A stretch of DNA of 64,000 bases from Isoetes taiwanensis (taxonomy: Eukaryota; Streptophyta; Lycopodiopsida; Isoetales; Isoetaceae). Position numbers and translations under genes: made by a program. Positions 25,006 through 36,185 of this stretch are shown here, one piece after another. Where the stretch lies: positions 2,838,494 to 2,902,493 of the forward strand of contig JAJEKV010000047.1 in NCBI GenBank assembly GCA_021234155.1, read 5' to 3'. The notes under the pieces were generated by a model. It was given only the letters and a program-made list of their open reading frames with translations, was not told where the DNA came from and did no database searches. How positions within the stretch are numbered: position 1 is the first letter of the stretch; every line of letters starts with the position of its first letter.

Positions 25006-27100
25006 GGTAGTCAAAAGCTAAGCAATGGAGAAGAGCATGTCGTTCATCTTCTACTTGAGCGTCTAGGCAGCAAGGACAAAAACGCAATTCACGTGGCATA
25101 TCCTGCTCTCGCCCCACCTCAATTGCATGTCTATGTGAACTTAGGCGCATGCAAGAGAGAAGCTTCCGCTTTCCTCTACTAAGCCTACCATTTAAATAAT
25201 CCTGCTCGCCATAGACTATCATTGCATTTACTTCTTCCCTGTAAAAGTTTCTTTTTGTCCCAAGATCTCCAAATGGCCACAATTTCAACAGAGATTTACC
25301 GGTCACTAAATCTCGAATCCCTATACTAGATGAAGGTAGATCATCCAGTCCAATGCCCCAATAGCCTGCCCACTCTTCTAAATACTTATACCATCCCACA
25401 TGGGATTGGATCATAGATTCTTGCAAGGCTTGTCTCGGCAATCTGTGGTCTTCTAATTTTTGTATTCTATCAAAATACTCTAGTGATTGACAAAGGGCTT
25501 CCACTTCAAGCGGATACATACCTGTTTCTGCAAGCAGCATCTCATATGGGGTCTGAGTTTTAACTCCCAATTCTTCAAGCAAGAAACGCTTTTGAACCTT
25601 TTCTACTTCCTTCCACTTTGATCGTGCAAGACCAGGACCCCAGACCATGCATCCATACAGTACCACTGTTTGAACCAATGTCCGAAACATTAATTTACGG
25701 AGATGCCAACTCCATATATGGTTATGTCTGCAATAGCTGAGCATATGATATAGTGCCCTTAGCCCTCCCGATATTCTCTTTCGGACTCCGCTATTCCATT
25801 TATAGTTATTTGTCAACTCTATGCCCAAATACTTGTATGATTTGACCTGTTCGAAAATCTCTCCATCGAATTCCATATCCGCTTTTTGGCGAGAACCTAT
25901 CACCATCACCTTCGTTTTCCCTTTATTCACATTCATACCAGCATAGACACAAAATTTCTCAAGTCCTTGAAGAAGTTTTTGCAAACCCTGTGGTGTTTGA
26001 GAAACAAGTACCACATCATTAGCATAAAGCAAAAGCTTTAAAACGTATCTACCTAGCTGAACACCAGCATCTTCCTTTGCGAGCCATGCTTCAAGCTCGT
26101 CAATAAAAAGACCAAACAAAGTAGGTGATAATGGACACCCTTGTTTTACACCCACATTGCTTGCGACTTTTTCTGGGCCTTCCATTGGAAATGACAATTG
26201 TACCAACACCTTCTCATAGAGTCGTGCAACCCCCTTATGCAGCTCCTTTGGAATTTCCAATCTAGCCATTCTGTCTTCCATTTTTTTACGTGACACTCTG
26301 TCGAATGCTTTGGCAAAGTCTACGAAACAACAAAAGAGAGCTCTTCCGATGCCCTTTGCCCCTTCCGCCATCACTCTCAAAGTAAACAAATGATCTATAG
26401 TAGAGTGATTTTTTCGAAATCCTGCCTGACCCAATGCTCTAACATTTTTGTCATCAGCCCACTGGCTTATATAGTTCTCCAAAATAGCACCGAACAATTT
26501 AGCCATGACATTGCTTACTAAAATTGTACGATAATTACGTACACAATCTGGATCCCCTGCTTTCAAGATGGGTATAACCCGATTGAAACACCATTTTTCA
26601 GGAAAGCCATACCTTAAAGCTTCATTAAAAAGCTCAGCAATTTTTGCATGCACTTGTTCTCCTCCCCACTTTAGCAATTCTATCGCAAAGCCTTCGCCAT
26701 CTCTTGCCTTCCCATTAGCAAGCTTTCGTAGAGCATATTGTACATCTACGGCATTGAATATATCAGCAACATCTTCCGCTATTATTTCCATGGGCTCGCT
26801 CCCAGAAACTGTGTACAACTCTCTAACAAAATCCAAAAGTTCATCCCTACTAAAAGCGCCTGGTGCAATAGGGGCATGTTTCATTCTTCTCCAAAATGTA
26901 CTAGGGCAATTATTTATTTCAATAAACAATTTCTCCTGCCAACGCATTTCCCACTCGGCTGCTTTTTGCTGCTTTGCTTCTGTCTTATCCAAAGACTGGT
27001 ATACATCATGCTTCGCCGCTGCACATTCCTCATCCCACCACTTCTGGTTTTTCTGTTTAGATTTCTTAGTCTGTCCAAATACCTGCATGCCTATTTCCAA
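25006..27100 (-). pseudogene. Non-LTR retrotransposon (LINE) reverse transcriptase, long open frame with altered active site
   Basis: The minus-strand frame runs nearly 700 codons without a stop. It carries RT domains in order: NYRTILVSNVMAKLF, GQAGFRKNHSTIDHLFTLR, CCFVDFAKAFDRVSRKK (motif A), GVKQGCPLSPTLFGLFIDEL (domain B), LLYANDVVLVS (motif C), YKYLGIELTN, and a C-terminal CPCC...H....C zinc motif. RT would copy element RNA at a nicked target. Motif C is normally YADD; here codon AAT (26018-26020) replaces the first Asp, so catalysis should fail. The apurinic endonuclease domain expected at the N-terminus is missing, indicating 5' truncation near 27.1 kb. The frame nominally continues to 24842, but the last ~53 codons are antisense of the nested LINE-X tail. 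Confidence 0.9.
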
Positions 27101-27750
27101 TTTTGGACTCCGCTATTATTACATGCTTATTATATGTATTATTCATATAGGCATTTCTATGCCGATTTATTAATACAAATCATAGTGTCTAAATCATTAA
27201 TTGCGCGTATCCCATGCAATGTCTAAATCATTAATTGCGCATATTCTACGTGGCCTGTACAAGGACAAATGTACCACTTCACCCCACTAACGGGTGGGAA
27301 ATTGTTACACTCCTTCAAGACAATGCGTCCACAACTTGCAACACAAAATGCAAAGAGGCTGGTCCTACTGGGAGTACACCAATGTGGAAGCATTCCATGA
27401 CATTGATGATCATCTGTGGGAACTTTACGGGGCAATGAACGACTTGTTTAACCTCTTAATCATAAATCCAACCCTGGCATATCAGGATATCATTATCCAG
27501 GCTTGATGCAAATATAATCTAGTGCGCTCAGTGAGGGAGGAATATCTTGATACGATATTGCATCCCTTTGGGCAACCAATAGATTATAGACATGTATAAC
27601 CATCTTGTATAAGACAAAATTTCATTTATGTTGGCCTTTGGGTCTTACTTTAAAATGTAACTTTCCATTCTACTTTCAATGTCAAATCTTTCCTTATTCA
27701 TGATCGTATTATAACCATGTGAGCATATTGTGCTTATCCCGCTTTTATTG
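27101..27750. other. Flank between LINE and Ty3 relic, includes a short direct repeat
   Basis: The word gtctaaatcattaattgcgc occurs at 27186-27205 and again at 27222-27241. No gene was recognised; frames are short and unlike known proteins. Confidence 0.45.
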
Positions 27751-27756
27751 ATATTT

Positions 27757-29545
27757 TAGACGGTGTATGTCCCCCTCCGTGGGTGACACCCGTGGAACCA
27801 GGCTGCCTTATGCCTGAACAGGAATTGCTCATCATCAAGCTCCAGATGGCGCAACTCCAATAGTTTGTCCTCCAAAGGCCTATAGGCCCTGGCATGGCGA
27901 AAGAGGGACCAGAGGTGCCGGTCACCGAGGTGCCTCCACCTACGCCGACACGATCTAAATGTGGTCGACATTCTTCATCTTCTGATAGTAGCTCGGACTC
28001 ATCGGATTCTGACGACTCGCCCGATTCCACCGTCTCGGAGTAGGATTGTACTAAGTCCAGAAAGCAAGATTACCAGAAGAAGGTAGATTCCGCTATCACT
28101 AGTATTTGGAAAAACCGCAGACTTGCTCAATTTTCTGGCACTTCCCGTTCTGGTGTGGACGCAGAATTATGGCTAGACGAGATGCGAGAATTTGACAAAT
28201 CTTACAGTATGACGGAGAAGGACATTGGCAAAGTAGCTACCACCAATCTTACTAAGTCCGCACGAATTTGGTGGAACGGGTATGCACGATCGCATGGGTT
28301 GATATAGGGGCCATTGCAAATTAAAGTCTTTGCCAAGGCCTTTAAGTCCCACTATGTTCCTCGGGCACATCGCTGTAAACAGATACAAACATTTTATCGC
28401 TTGGAGCAGCGTGGCATGACGGTCCAAGCCTACACTGACGAATTCATGAGCCTACGGCTGCATGTTCCAGGAGTCAGTGAACGCTGTGCGATCGAGGGCT
28501 ATATTGAGGGGTTGTCATCCACTTTAAGGAAGATGGTCCGCGCAATTGACCCCAAAATTGTAGCAGAGACTGAAGCAAAAGCTTTAAGTTTGGAGGATGA
28601 CACGCCGAAGGCCCCGTACCAGCGACCTCCAAATGCAAGCCAAGGCGAGCCATATGTACCATATAAGGCTCACTCTCCTAGTCCGGGACCTCCTCAGCAG
28701 CCTCCTTATCAGAAGTCAGAAAAGAAAGTCAGCTTCAATGTTCCGGATAAATTAGGTGCCCCAAATAACACAATGCAGCAGATCCTCCAGTCTATTTCGC
28801 GAGACGCTCTTGACCAGCTGCGACGGGATAAGGCTTGTTTCTGATGTTTCCGACCAGGCCACCGCATGCTGGATTGCCCATACGTCACTCAGGCAGCGCA
28901 GGCAGCCTTGGCAGAGGTAGATTGGGATGAGCTGACACCTTTTTGTGAACTCCCAGCCCTGGCGGAGGAGGAGCCGACTGACTATATACAGGTGAGTCTC
29001 ACATTTTTGCTGCTATTGAGACCGGTCAGGCCGATTGTCAGCCTAGTGTCATCTTTACAGTGGGTCAAATTGATAGCAAACCTTTGATTATCCTTATGGA
29101 CACGGGTAGTACCCACAACTTTGCATCACCTACGTTAGCCGAAATTTTGCAGTTATACCCTTTGAAATCTAAGCCAAGACCAGTCACGTTGGCTAGTGGA
29201 GTTATCCACCACACCCAAGGCCGTCGTGTTAACTTGAACATCCAATTACCGGGGGCACCCATCATTTTGGGAGTTGAACTTATGAATATTGGGAAATATG
29301 ACTTGATTGTGGGGATTGAATTTCTGGCAGTAGCAAAGGCCAATATAAATTGTGAGAAGTGTGCCGTCACCTTCAATGCAGCAAATGGGTCACGTGTTAC
29401 TATAACAAGTAATGCAGTACATCCTATTATGCAGTGCACAGGTGGCTCGCATTGTTAGGCTTGTATCCTTTGAAGCCCAGCAAGAACAAATTATTCAAGA
29501 CTTGCCACCAACCATAGCCAGCCTCATTCACGAGTACCTTGTACA
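27757..29545 (+). pseudogene. Ty3-type LTR retrotransposon gag-protease relic
   Basis: The frame begins near 27757 and includes an acidic Ser-rich stretch (SSSSDSSSDSSDSDDSPDS). A retrotransposon gag domain follows (AELWLDEMREFDKSYSMTEK ... ARIWWNGYARS ... QTFYRLEQRGMTVQAYTDEF), then a CCHC zinc knuckle (CFRPGHRMLDC) and an aspartic protease (ILMDTGSTHNFAS, near 29090). Gag packages element RNA and the protease cuts the polyprotein. In-frame stops are at 27861, 28041, 28305 and 28842; the last lies between the two cysteines of the zinc knuckle. A one-base shift near 29000 separates gag from protease. The frame ends just after QEQIIQDLPPTIASLIHEY, where the RT should begin; no RT, integrase or LTR was found. 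Confidence 0.85.
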
Positions 29546-29935
29546 GGGTCCATTCATATAACTGGTATGCAGATCATAAATGGCAACTGCATTGGGAAAC
29601 TGCATCGTATGAAGGAACTGAAGATCATTGGTGGAGCTAATTCTACAATTCAATTTTGCTGTCATGGTGATTACATGATGACCAGCCATCCTTCAATTCT
29701 AAAAGCTACGTTAATTCCATCTCTTAAGAGTATTTAGGTTCTCTAGATTTCTTTCCAACAAGCAAATAGAGTTCCCTGAACTCCCACTCCACTAGAAAAG
29801 AGTGGACATAGCACAATCAGAATTCAGAAATGGTCACAATGTTAGTTTCCCATTATGTCCACTAGGCTTTTATGAATAGGCGTAGCAGTAAAAAGTTATA
29901 TTGTACACTAACCAGAAGCAGTAACACGTGCTTAC
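29546..29935. other. Junction DNA between Ty3 relic and GH95 pseudogene
   Basis: No gene was recognised. It may contain the end of the Ty3 relic or a downstream intron of the GH95 pseudogene. Confidence 0.35.
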
Positions 29936-30068
29936 TTTTGCTGTAGTGCCACCATTTATTGACATATTAGAGATCAGATCAAAAAGTGGTCTATGGCATT
30001 CAGGTGGGTTGCAAATCTCTGCTGGCCAATAATTCATTTCCAGATTAATATTGAGATGAGGTACAAAT
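29936..30068 (-). pseudogene. Alpha-L-fucosidase 2 (GH95) pseudogene, downstream exon
   Basis: The minus strand reads FVPHLNINLEMNYWPAEICN, then PPECHRPLFDLISNMSINGG and TTAK. This matches the conserved HLNINLQMNYWP core of plant GH95 1,2-alpha-L-fucosidases, cell-wall enzymes that trim fucose from xyloglucan. The exon is preceded by a tttttacag acceptor (ends 30069) and followed by GTAAGC (29930-29935), so both splice sites survive. This exon itself has no stop. It continues the frame of the upstream exon at 30181. Confidence 0.88.
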
Positions 30069-30180
30069 CTGTAAAAAAGTGACGTCGTGTTCAAAAGATC
30101 AGCATCCTCTACATCTTCAACCTAAAATGGAATTGAAGTCCTAACCCCACAGTATAACTATAAAAGGCTATATCAATACC

Positions 30181-30665
30181 TCCAAGCTGGATGGAAATCT
30201 TTGTTCCATATCCCTTAAAGGTTCAAAACAAAAGAACCTGGCCGTGAAGACGCAATCATTAGGTAGCGTCCAAATTAAAAGAGTAGAGAAACCATTGAAG
30301 GGTCTTCATCTATTGCAAATGATGATATCCGTTCTTCTGCTGCCTTATTTCCTCCAATTCCTAGAAATTTATTATACTTGTTGCTATACACTAACTTATC
30401 CTTGGATTTTGCAAGTTTTATAGAAGTGCGATGGAAAAGACTTTGATAATCTGAAAGGTGGGCTTTTAACATATCATCATATGAAACTTGGTGAATAGAG
30501 TCTAGAGCTTCCTTGCATGACATTATTGGATTTTTCAGAGAGTTTGAAGGGTCGTTGAAGGGACCATCATATGAAGATGCAGATGCTAGAAGAAGAATTG
30601 CCCAATCAGCAGCTTCTACTTTCAAAGTTTGTGAATCCAGTGCTCAATGTATATCAGATACATCC
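30181..30665 (-). pseudogene. Alpha-L-fucosidase 2 (GH95) pseudogene, upstream exon
   Basis: The minus strand reads ALDSQTLKVEAADWAILLLA, then SASSYDGPFNDPSNSLKNPI, SYDDMLKAHLSDYQSLFHRT, FAIDEDPSMVSLLF, a stop, FGRYLMIASSRPGSFVLNL, a stop and GIWNKDFHPAW. All belong to the GH95 catalytic region. In-frame stops at 30275-30277 and 30215-30217 both sit where the family has CAA (Gln), consistent with C-to-T decay; a further TGA is at 30644-30646. The exon ends at 30181 with a GTATTG donor. GH95 similarity stops near 30665, where the neighbouring ORF region begins. Confidence 0.88.
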
Positions 30666-30716
30666 CTTGCATGGAATGCAAATAGGATTACTAAACTTAT
30701 TCAGGGTGCACAGAAG

Positions 30717-31418
30717 CTAGCTTCTATCGAGCTTGCAACAAAGAGGATTAAAAGACTTAAAACTGACTTGGGGCATGTCCAAAAACTGGATTGGAAGTGT
30801 CTTTTTCTTCCTGACATCCCTGTACTTTCGAGAAGTTTTTGTGTGGGTTAACCAAAAATCATTTACCAAGTGTTTGGTTGATTCCGGAAGCATGTCTGCC
30901 CTGGGTTGCCTTCCTGCCAGTGCCCACATATTAGCACTTGATAATGGCATGTGCTTTCTTCTAATTGCAGCTTTTGTGAGGTTTCTTGCTTGCACTTGAA
31001 GAATTCTGGAGGCTACTCCTTTTTGCTTGAGTTTTCCATTCTCACCAACAATCATTGATAACAGGGAATGCTTAGCTGCTAATTTATCATTGCTATTTGC
31101 TTGTTTCACTTCCTGCAGATCTTCACGGATATTTTGTAGCATAGTATCCTTCACAATAGCTTGCGCTGGATTTCCAATGGCAGGTTCAAAAAAGAAGTGC
31201 AGCCTTTCATCCCGAACAGTTTTCACTGCTAAAGCTCTCCTTTGCACAGGACGTAAATCTTGAACCTGATCATATATAAATTTAACAATTTCATCAATCT
31301 TACGCTTCATTTTCTTTGTCACATTCCCGATATTGCAATCTTCTTGCGCCATTTCTGTTCCTTCGTTGTTCATCAGAGTTCTTGCGTGATTTAGGGTTAG
31401 CTGGAGGAATTCTGGCAA
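30717..31418 (-). CDS. Unrecognised 233-codon ORF, possibly transposon-derived
   Basis: This open frame is uninterrupted for 233 codons, unusual in this decayed setting. It is basic and helix-rich: KKMKRKIDEIVKFIYDQVQD, RPVQRRALAVKTVRDERLHF, NIREDLQEVKQANSNDKLAA, then HLVNDFWLTHTKTSRKYRDV followed by RKKK and QVSFKSFNPLCC. The tail (a DFW-T-TSR--DV motif, a basic run, then a VSFxxF motif) resembles N-terminal regions of uncharacterised transposon-like proteins I have seen in plants and animals, but I cannot name the family. It abuts the broken end of the GH95 pseudogene, so it may belong to an element that disrupted that gene. The start at 31418 is the first ATG; a second frame overlaps upstream at 31300-31554. 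Confidence 0.4.
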   Translation of the reverse strand: MPEFLQLTLNHARTLMNNEGTEMAQEDCNIGNVTKKMKRKIDEIVKFIYDQVQDLRPVQRRALAVKTVRDERLHFFFEPAIGNPAQAIVKDTMLQNIREDLQEVKQANSNDKLAAKHSLLSMIVGENGKLKQKGVASRILQVQARNLTKAAIRRKHMPLSSANMWALAGRQPRADMLPESTKHLVNDFWLTHTKTSRKYRDVRKKKTLPIQFLDMPQVSFKSFNPLCCKLDRS

Positions 31419-31554
31419 GAAGGAGGGAAATCCTGGAGCTGGGCAAAGTTTTAGCCAGAAAGTGGGAAATTCTCCTAACGTTCAGGCGTTTCTTGGTGGT
31501 TAGAGCGGCGGGAATGAAATCTGCCTCATGATTGCGTTTTAATTGACGTGGCAA

Positions 31555-32130
31555 GTAATTCCGGAAAAAAGCTTCCTTAATATAGCTATTATGTACATAC
31601 TGAAAAAATGGTTATGTATTTGAAATGTGATACATCTCTTACTCTACATTTGGCCAAATATAAGACACCCTAGCTTTCTTTTACCCTTTGTCGTTTTCAT
31701 GCGAGCCCCATTCTAGAATTCCATCGATCCGAGCCCTCGGATCGAGATTCTAGAGGGGGCGAGCATGCATGTCTCGCATGCATGCATTGCATGCCTTCTC
31801 TGGTTGGGACATCGCTATATTAGGCGTGGTTCTCTTCTCTCTCAGCAGTACCTTCTTCTCTATTCTTTGAAACCCACCCTCCCCTCCTTAATTATTTAAT
31901 GTATTTGTTGCCTGACACGCATGACCAACCCCTCTATTTGAAGAGTTTTTTTGTTTTGTTGTCGTGTGGCACGCGTGATCAGCCCCTCCACTTTGGGAGG
32001 TTTGTTTTGTCACATTTGTTATAGTGTTGGTGATGTTCAGATACATGTTGGCAAGCAGCAGCAACTTCGACTTTTCCATTCGTGGGTTTTTTGGGAGCGA
32101 ATTCTCAGCCTTACGTTTGTCCAAGCCCCT
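31555..32130. other. Non-coding DNA with palindrome and RY-like cluster
   Basis: A perfect palindrome cgatccgagccctcggatcg lies at 31725-31744, followed by repeated gcatgcatg words (about 31762-31795), which match the RY box bound by plant B3 factors. A segment ttgtcgttttcatgcgagcc (31689-31708) recurs beyond the LTR array near 36990. No gene was seen. Confidence 0.5.
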
Positions 32131-32265
32131 TGCCGAAGGCTTATCACTAGGGTTTTTCCTCGAAAATCCAAAAGGGCGGGGTTTTTTAATCCCGATGATA
32201 AGCTTTCGGCAGGTACACAAACCAAACATCTATTAGCATTGTATTTCATGGGGTCCAAGTTGTAT
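32130..32265 (+). other. LINE-X-like 3' stem-loop
   Basis: Arms gccgaaggcttatc and gataagctttcggc pair around an inner segment gggtttttcctcgaaaatcc ... gggcggggttttttaatccc. The layout matches the 3' stem-loop of LINE-X copy 1, though arm sequences differ. Only a partial tail box (ggggtccaagttgtataattgg) follows. It is probably a diverged 3' end of a related element. Confidence 0.55.
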
Positions 32266-32364
32266 AATTGGACATTCCCTTTATTTTTCTTCGTGTGTAC
32301 TTCGCATGTGTGCGGCTATCCACTATCCACCATTGTAGAAAATCTGCTGAGATGAATGAGAAAC

Positions 32365-33149
32365 TGTTATGAATATGGTAGCTCGGGGGAGTGGTCTTGG
32401 ACGTTAGTCTTGGTGGACTAGCATGGGTGTGTAAGAATGGCAAATTATGGGCAAAGCAAGGCAAATAAATGGCAATGAAACCTTATAATGGTTATGGTTA
32501 AATAATATCTTGGAGGCAAGGTATTATTTAATGGTTAAAGTTCTAGAGTTTAAATATAGTTGAGCCAAGATTGTATTCTTATATTCAAAAGTGAAAGATA
32601 AATATAAAATAACTAAAGCCAAAATTAGTTTCAAAGGAAAAGGTAGAACGTAACTATTAGACTATAAAAGAAGTGATGGGCATGAATAGTTATTATTAGA
32701 CGACCACCTTTTTGGACAAACTACTTTAGCTTTAACTCTAATTTAAATATCTTCTTGACCATGTGACCACGTTCATGTTTTGTTAGACCGCCCTTGCTTG
32801 TTACTTTGTTATTGCAAGCAAGCCTTGCCATAATTCTGCCAGTTCTTTGCACCGAGTGACCCGGTCGGACGGTGAACTACCAAAGACTGGTTAATGCATC
32901 TGGATCTAGCTCTAGTTTTGGTGAACTAAGAGCTTGACCAATCTGAGTTATGCTATGTTTATTGGATCTATGCTTATTTGTCATCTTATTTCATACTTAG
33001 TTCATTTTGTCATTGCTAACCGTTTATTCTGTGGATTGTGTAGCAAACCTGGACAGTTTACAGGTTATAAGATTATGAATTGTTTGAAGAAGTCTGATAT
33101 TCTGTTTAGAAGAGATAAAAGGTATGGTCCATTGTTGTGAGCCATAACA
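32365..33149 (+). repeat. LTR 1 (785 bp)
   Basis: It begins tgttatgaatatgg and ends gtgagccataaca. It differs from LTR 2 and LTR 3 at about eight positions, for example caaggtatt instead of caagatatt, agtgaaag instead of agtcaaag, and ccacgttc instead of ccacattc. Confidence 0.95.
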
Positions 33150-33151
33150 AT

Positions 33152-33165
33152 TGGTATCAGAGCCA
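33152..33165 (+). other. Primer-binding site, first internal region
   Basis: tggtatcagagcca is the standard complement of the 3' end of plant initiator methionine tRNA. It starts two bases after LTR 1. The same site is at 35074-35087 after LTR 2. Confidence 0.93.
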
Positions 33166-34286
33166 AGCTATTCCTAAAGTTTGCAAAGGCTTCCGGTTGG
33201 TGCTGGAGATTGCAAACAGGAATAGAGAATCTTAATCTGGCTATTCTTGATGTTTGTAAGTCATCTAGTTGGTGCTAGTGATTACAAACTGGAATAGAAT
33301 TCCTCCTCCTGAGAATCTAAATGATCTTCTTTCTATGAATTTCAAATTTTAACTTCTTGGATCATTCTTTCCAATTCGATTCTACCCAGAGTAATCAACC
33401 TTTGGATATCAGTATGACAAAATTGTTTGTTGCAAGGAACATATAGGTGCAGGTGATTGGTGACGTGGAATAAGCAGAGGGAACTGAGCCTAATCTTCTT
33501 TATCAATCCATTTCATTTGCCAAAATGGATCTCCTTCCAATCAAGCCTAACCAGAAGTGACAATCCATCTCCTTGGCCAGAATGGATCTCTGTTGAAACT
33601 TTCCTGCATCTACGGAGGGCGTATCTATGGTGGATGTATTAATCTTTATCTGAACTCTCTATCCTTGACAAATCTTGAACTATTCCAAACTAACGAATTC
33701 TAAACAATGTAAAGTGCACGCCATTGTATTAGTAAGATGTGTAAGAAATTGTAGTTTAAAAGTAGAAGTGACTTCAAAATCTGTTAAAAGATTTTAAAGG
33801 ATTTGTGCCTTTAAAGAAATTGTAAATCTATTTTATGATTGTATTGCTTCCTTCTAATGAATGATCATGCCATTAATAGTTGCACAATGGTTGGTGCCAT
33901 AAATGTTGATGTTAATGGATGACATTGAAATTCTAGATTGGTGTCTAGAGTTTTGAGCAGTAGTTGGTGCTACTAGTTGGAGTCGGTGCTTCAACGGAAA
34001 CCTTGATCTTTTCTTAGTCTTGCCTTTATCTTAAAACTTAAATTTTATCTAGTAGATCTTACGCTTTGCTAATATATCTAAAAAATAATCAAATCTTCCC
34101 TAGATCTTTATCTTAATCTTTAGCCACAACCGTTGTGATTGTCATAAATAGTTGGTGCTATTTGTGAGATCATAATCCTAGACTTTGGCCCTTAAAATGG
34201 ATTGAGTTGGTGCTCATGTACAAATTGAGTTGGTGCTTAATTTCTGGTTTACAACTGAGGTCAGTTGCTTCCAAAAAGCGAAGAAC

Positions 34287-35071
34287 TGTTATGAATATGG
34301 TAGCTCGGGGGAGTGGTCTTGGACGTTAGTCTTGGTGGACTAGCATGGGTGTGTAAGAATGGCAAATTATGGGCAAAGCAAGGCAAATAAATGGCAATGA
34401 AACCTTATAATGGTTATGGTTAAATAATATCTTGGAGGCAAGATATTATTTAATGGTTAAAGTTCTAGAGTTTAAATATAGTTGAGCCAAGATTGTATTC
34501 TTATATTCAAAAGTCAAAGATAAATATAAAATAACTAAAGCCAAAATTAGTTTCAAAGGAAAAGGTAGAACGTAACTATTAGACTATAAAAGAAGTGATG
34601 GGCATGAATAGTTATTATTAGACGACCACCTTTTTGGACAAACTACTTTAGCTTTAACTCTAATTTAAATATCTTCTTGACCATGTGACCACATTCATGT
34701 TTTGTTAGACCGCCCTTGCTTGTTACTTTGTTATTGCAAGCAAGCCTTACCATAATTCTGCCAGTTCTTCGCACCGAGTGACCCGGTTGGACGGTGAACT
34801 CCCAAAGACTGGTTAATGCATCTGGATCTAGCTCTAGTTTTGGTGAACTAAGAGCTTGACCAATCTGAGTTATGCTATGTTTATTGGATCTATGCTTATT
34901 TGTCATCTTATTTCATACTTAGTTCATTTTGTCATTGCTAACCGTTTATTCTGTGGATTGTGTAGCAAACCTGGACAGTTTACAGGTTATAAGATTATGA
35001 ATTGTTTGAAGAAGTCTGGTATTCTGTTTAGAAGAGATAAAAGGTATGGTCCATTGTTGTGAGCCATAACA
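34287..35071 (+). repeat. LTR 2 (785 bp)
   Basis: Same termini and length as the other two LTRs. It differs from LTR 3 at only two or three sites (for example ggacggtgaactccc versus ggacagtgaactacc). Confidence 0.95.
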
Positions 35072-36185
35072 ATTGGTATCAGAGCCAAGCTATTCCTAAA
35101 GTTTGCAAAGGCTTAGGTTGGTCTTTGGAGATTGCAAACGGGGAATAGAAATCTTAATCTGGCTATTCTTGATGTTTGTAAGTCATCTTGTTGGTGCTAG
35201 TGATTACAAATCGGAATAGAATTCCTCCTCCTGAGAATCTAAATGATCTTCTTTCTATGAATTTAAAATTTTAACTTCTTGGATCATTCTTTCCAATTCG
35301 ATTCTACCCAGAGTAATCAACCTTTGGATATCAGTATGACAAAATTGTTTGTTGCAAGGAACATATAGGTGCAGGTGATTGGTGACGTGGAATAAGCAGA
35401 GGGAACTGAGCCTAATCTTCTTTATCAATCCATTTCATTTGCCAAAATGGATCTCCTTCCAATCAAGCCTAACCAGAAGTGACAATCCATCTCCTTGGCC
35501 AGAATGGATCTCTGTTGAAACTTTCCTGCATCTACGGAGGGCGTATCTATGGTGGATGTATTAATCTTTATCTGAACTCTCTATCCTTGACAAATCTTGA
35601 ACTATTCCAAACTAACGAATTCTAAACAATGTAAAGTGCACGCCATTGTATTAGTAAGATGTGTAAGAAATTGTAGTTTAAAAGTAGAAGTGACTTCAAA
35701 ATCTGTTAAAAGATTTTAAAGGATTTGTGCCTTTAAAGAAATTGTAAATCTATTTTATGATTGTATTGCTTCCTTCTAATGAATGATCATGCCATTAATA
35801 GTTGCACAATGGTTGGTGCCATAAATGTTGATGTTAATGGATGACATTGAAATTCTAGATTGGTGTCTAGAGTAGTTGGAGTCGGTGCTTCAACGGAAAC
35901 CTTGATCTTTTCTTAGTCTTGCCTTTATCTTAAAACTTAAATTTTATCTAGTAGATCTTACGCTTTGCTAATATATCTAAAAAATAATCAAATCTTCCCT
36001 AGATCTTTATCTTAATCTTTAGCCACAACCGTTGTGATTGTCATAAATAGTTGGTGCTATTTGTGAGATCATAATCCTAGACTTTGGCCCTTAAAATGGA
36101 TTGAGTTGGTGCTCATGTACAAATTGAGTTGGTGCTTAATTTCTGGTTTACAACTGAGGTCAGTTGCTTCCAAAAAGCGAAGAAC

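Noticed and set aside
26568-27226. Plus-strand frames of 160-200 codons
   Set aside because: They are antisense to the minus-strand LINE reverse transcriptase.
32934-33140. 68-codon frame repeated in each LTR (near 32934, 34856, 36755)
   Set aside because: It lies at the 3' end of the LTR, resembles no known protein, and similarity among copies is explained by LTR identity.
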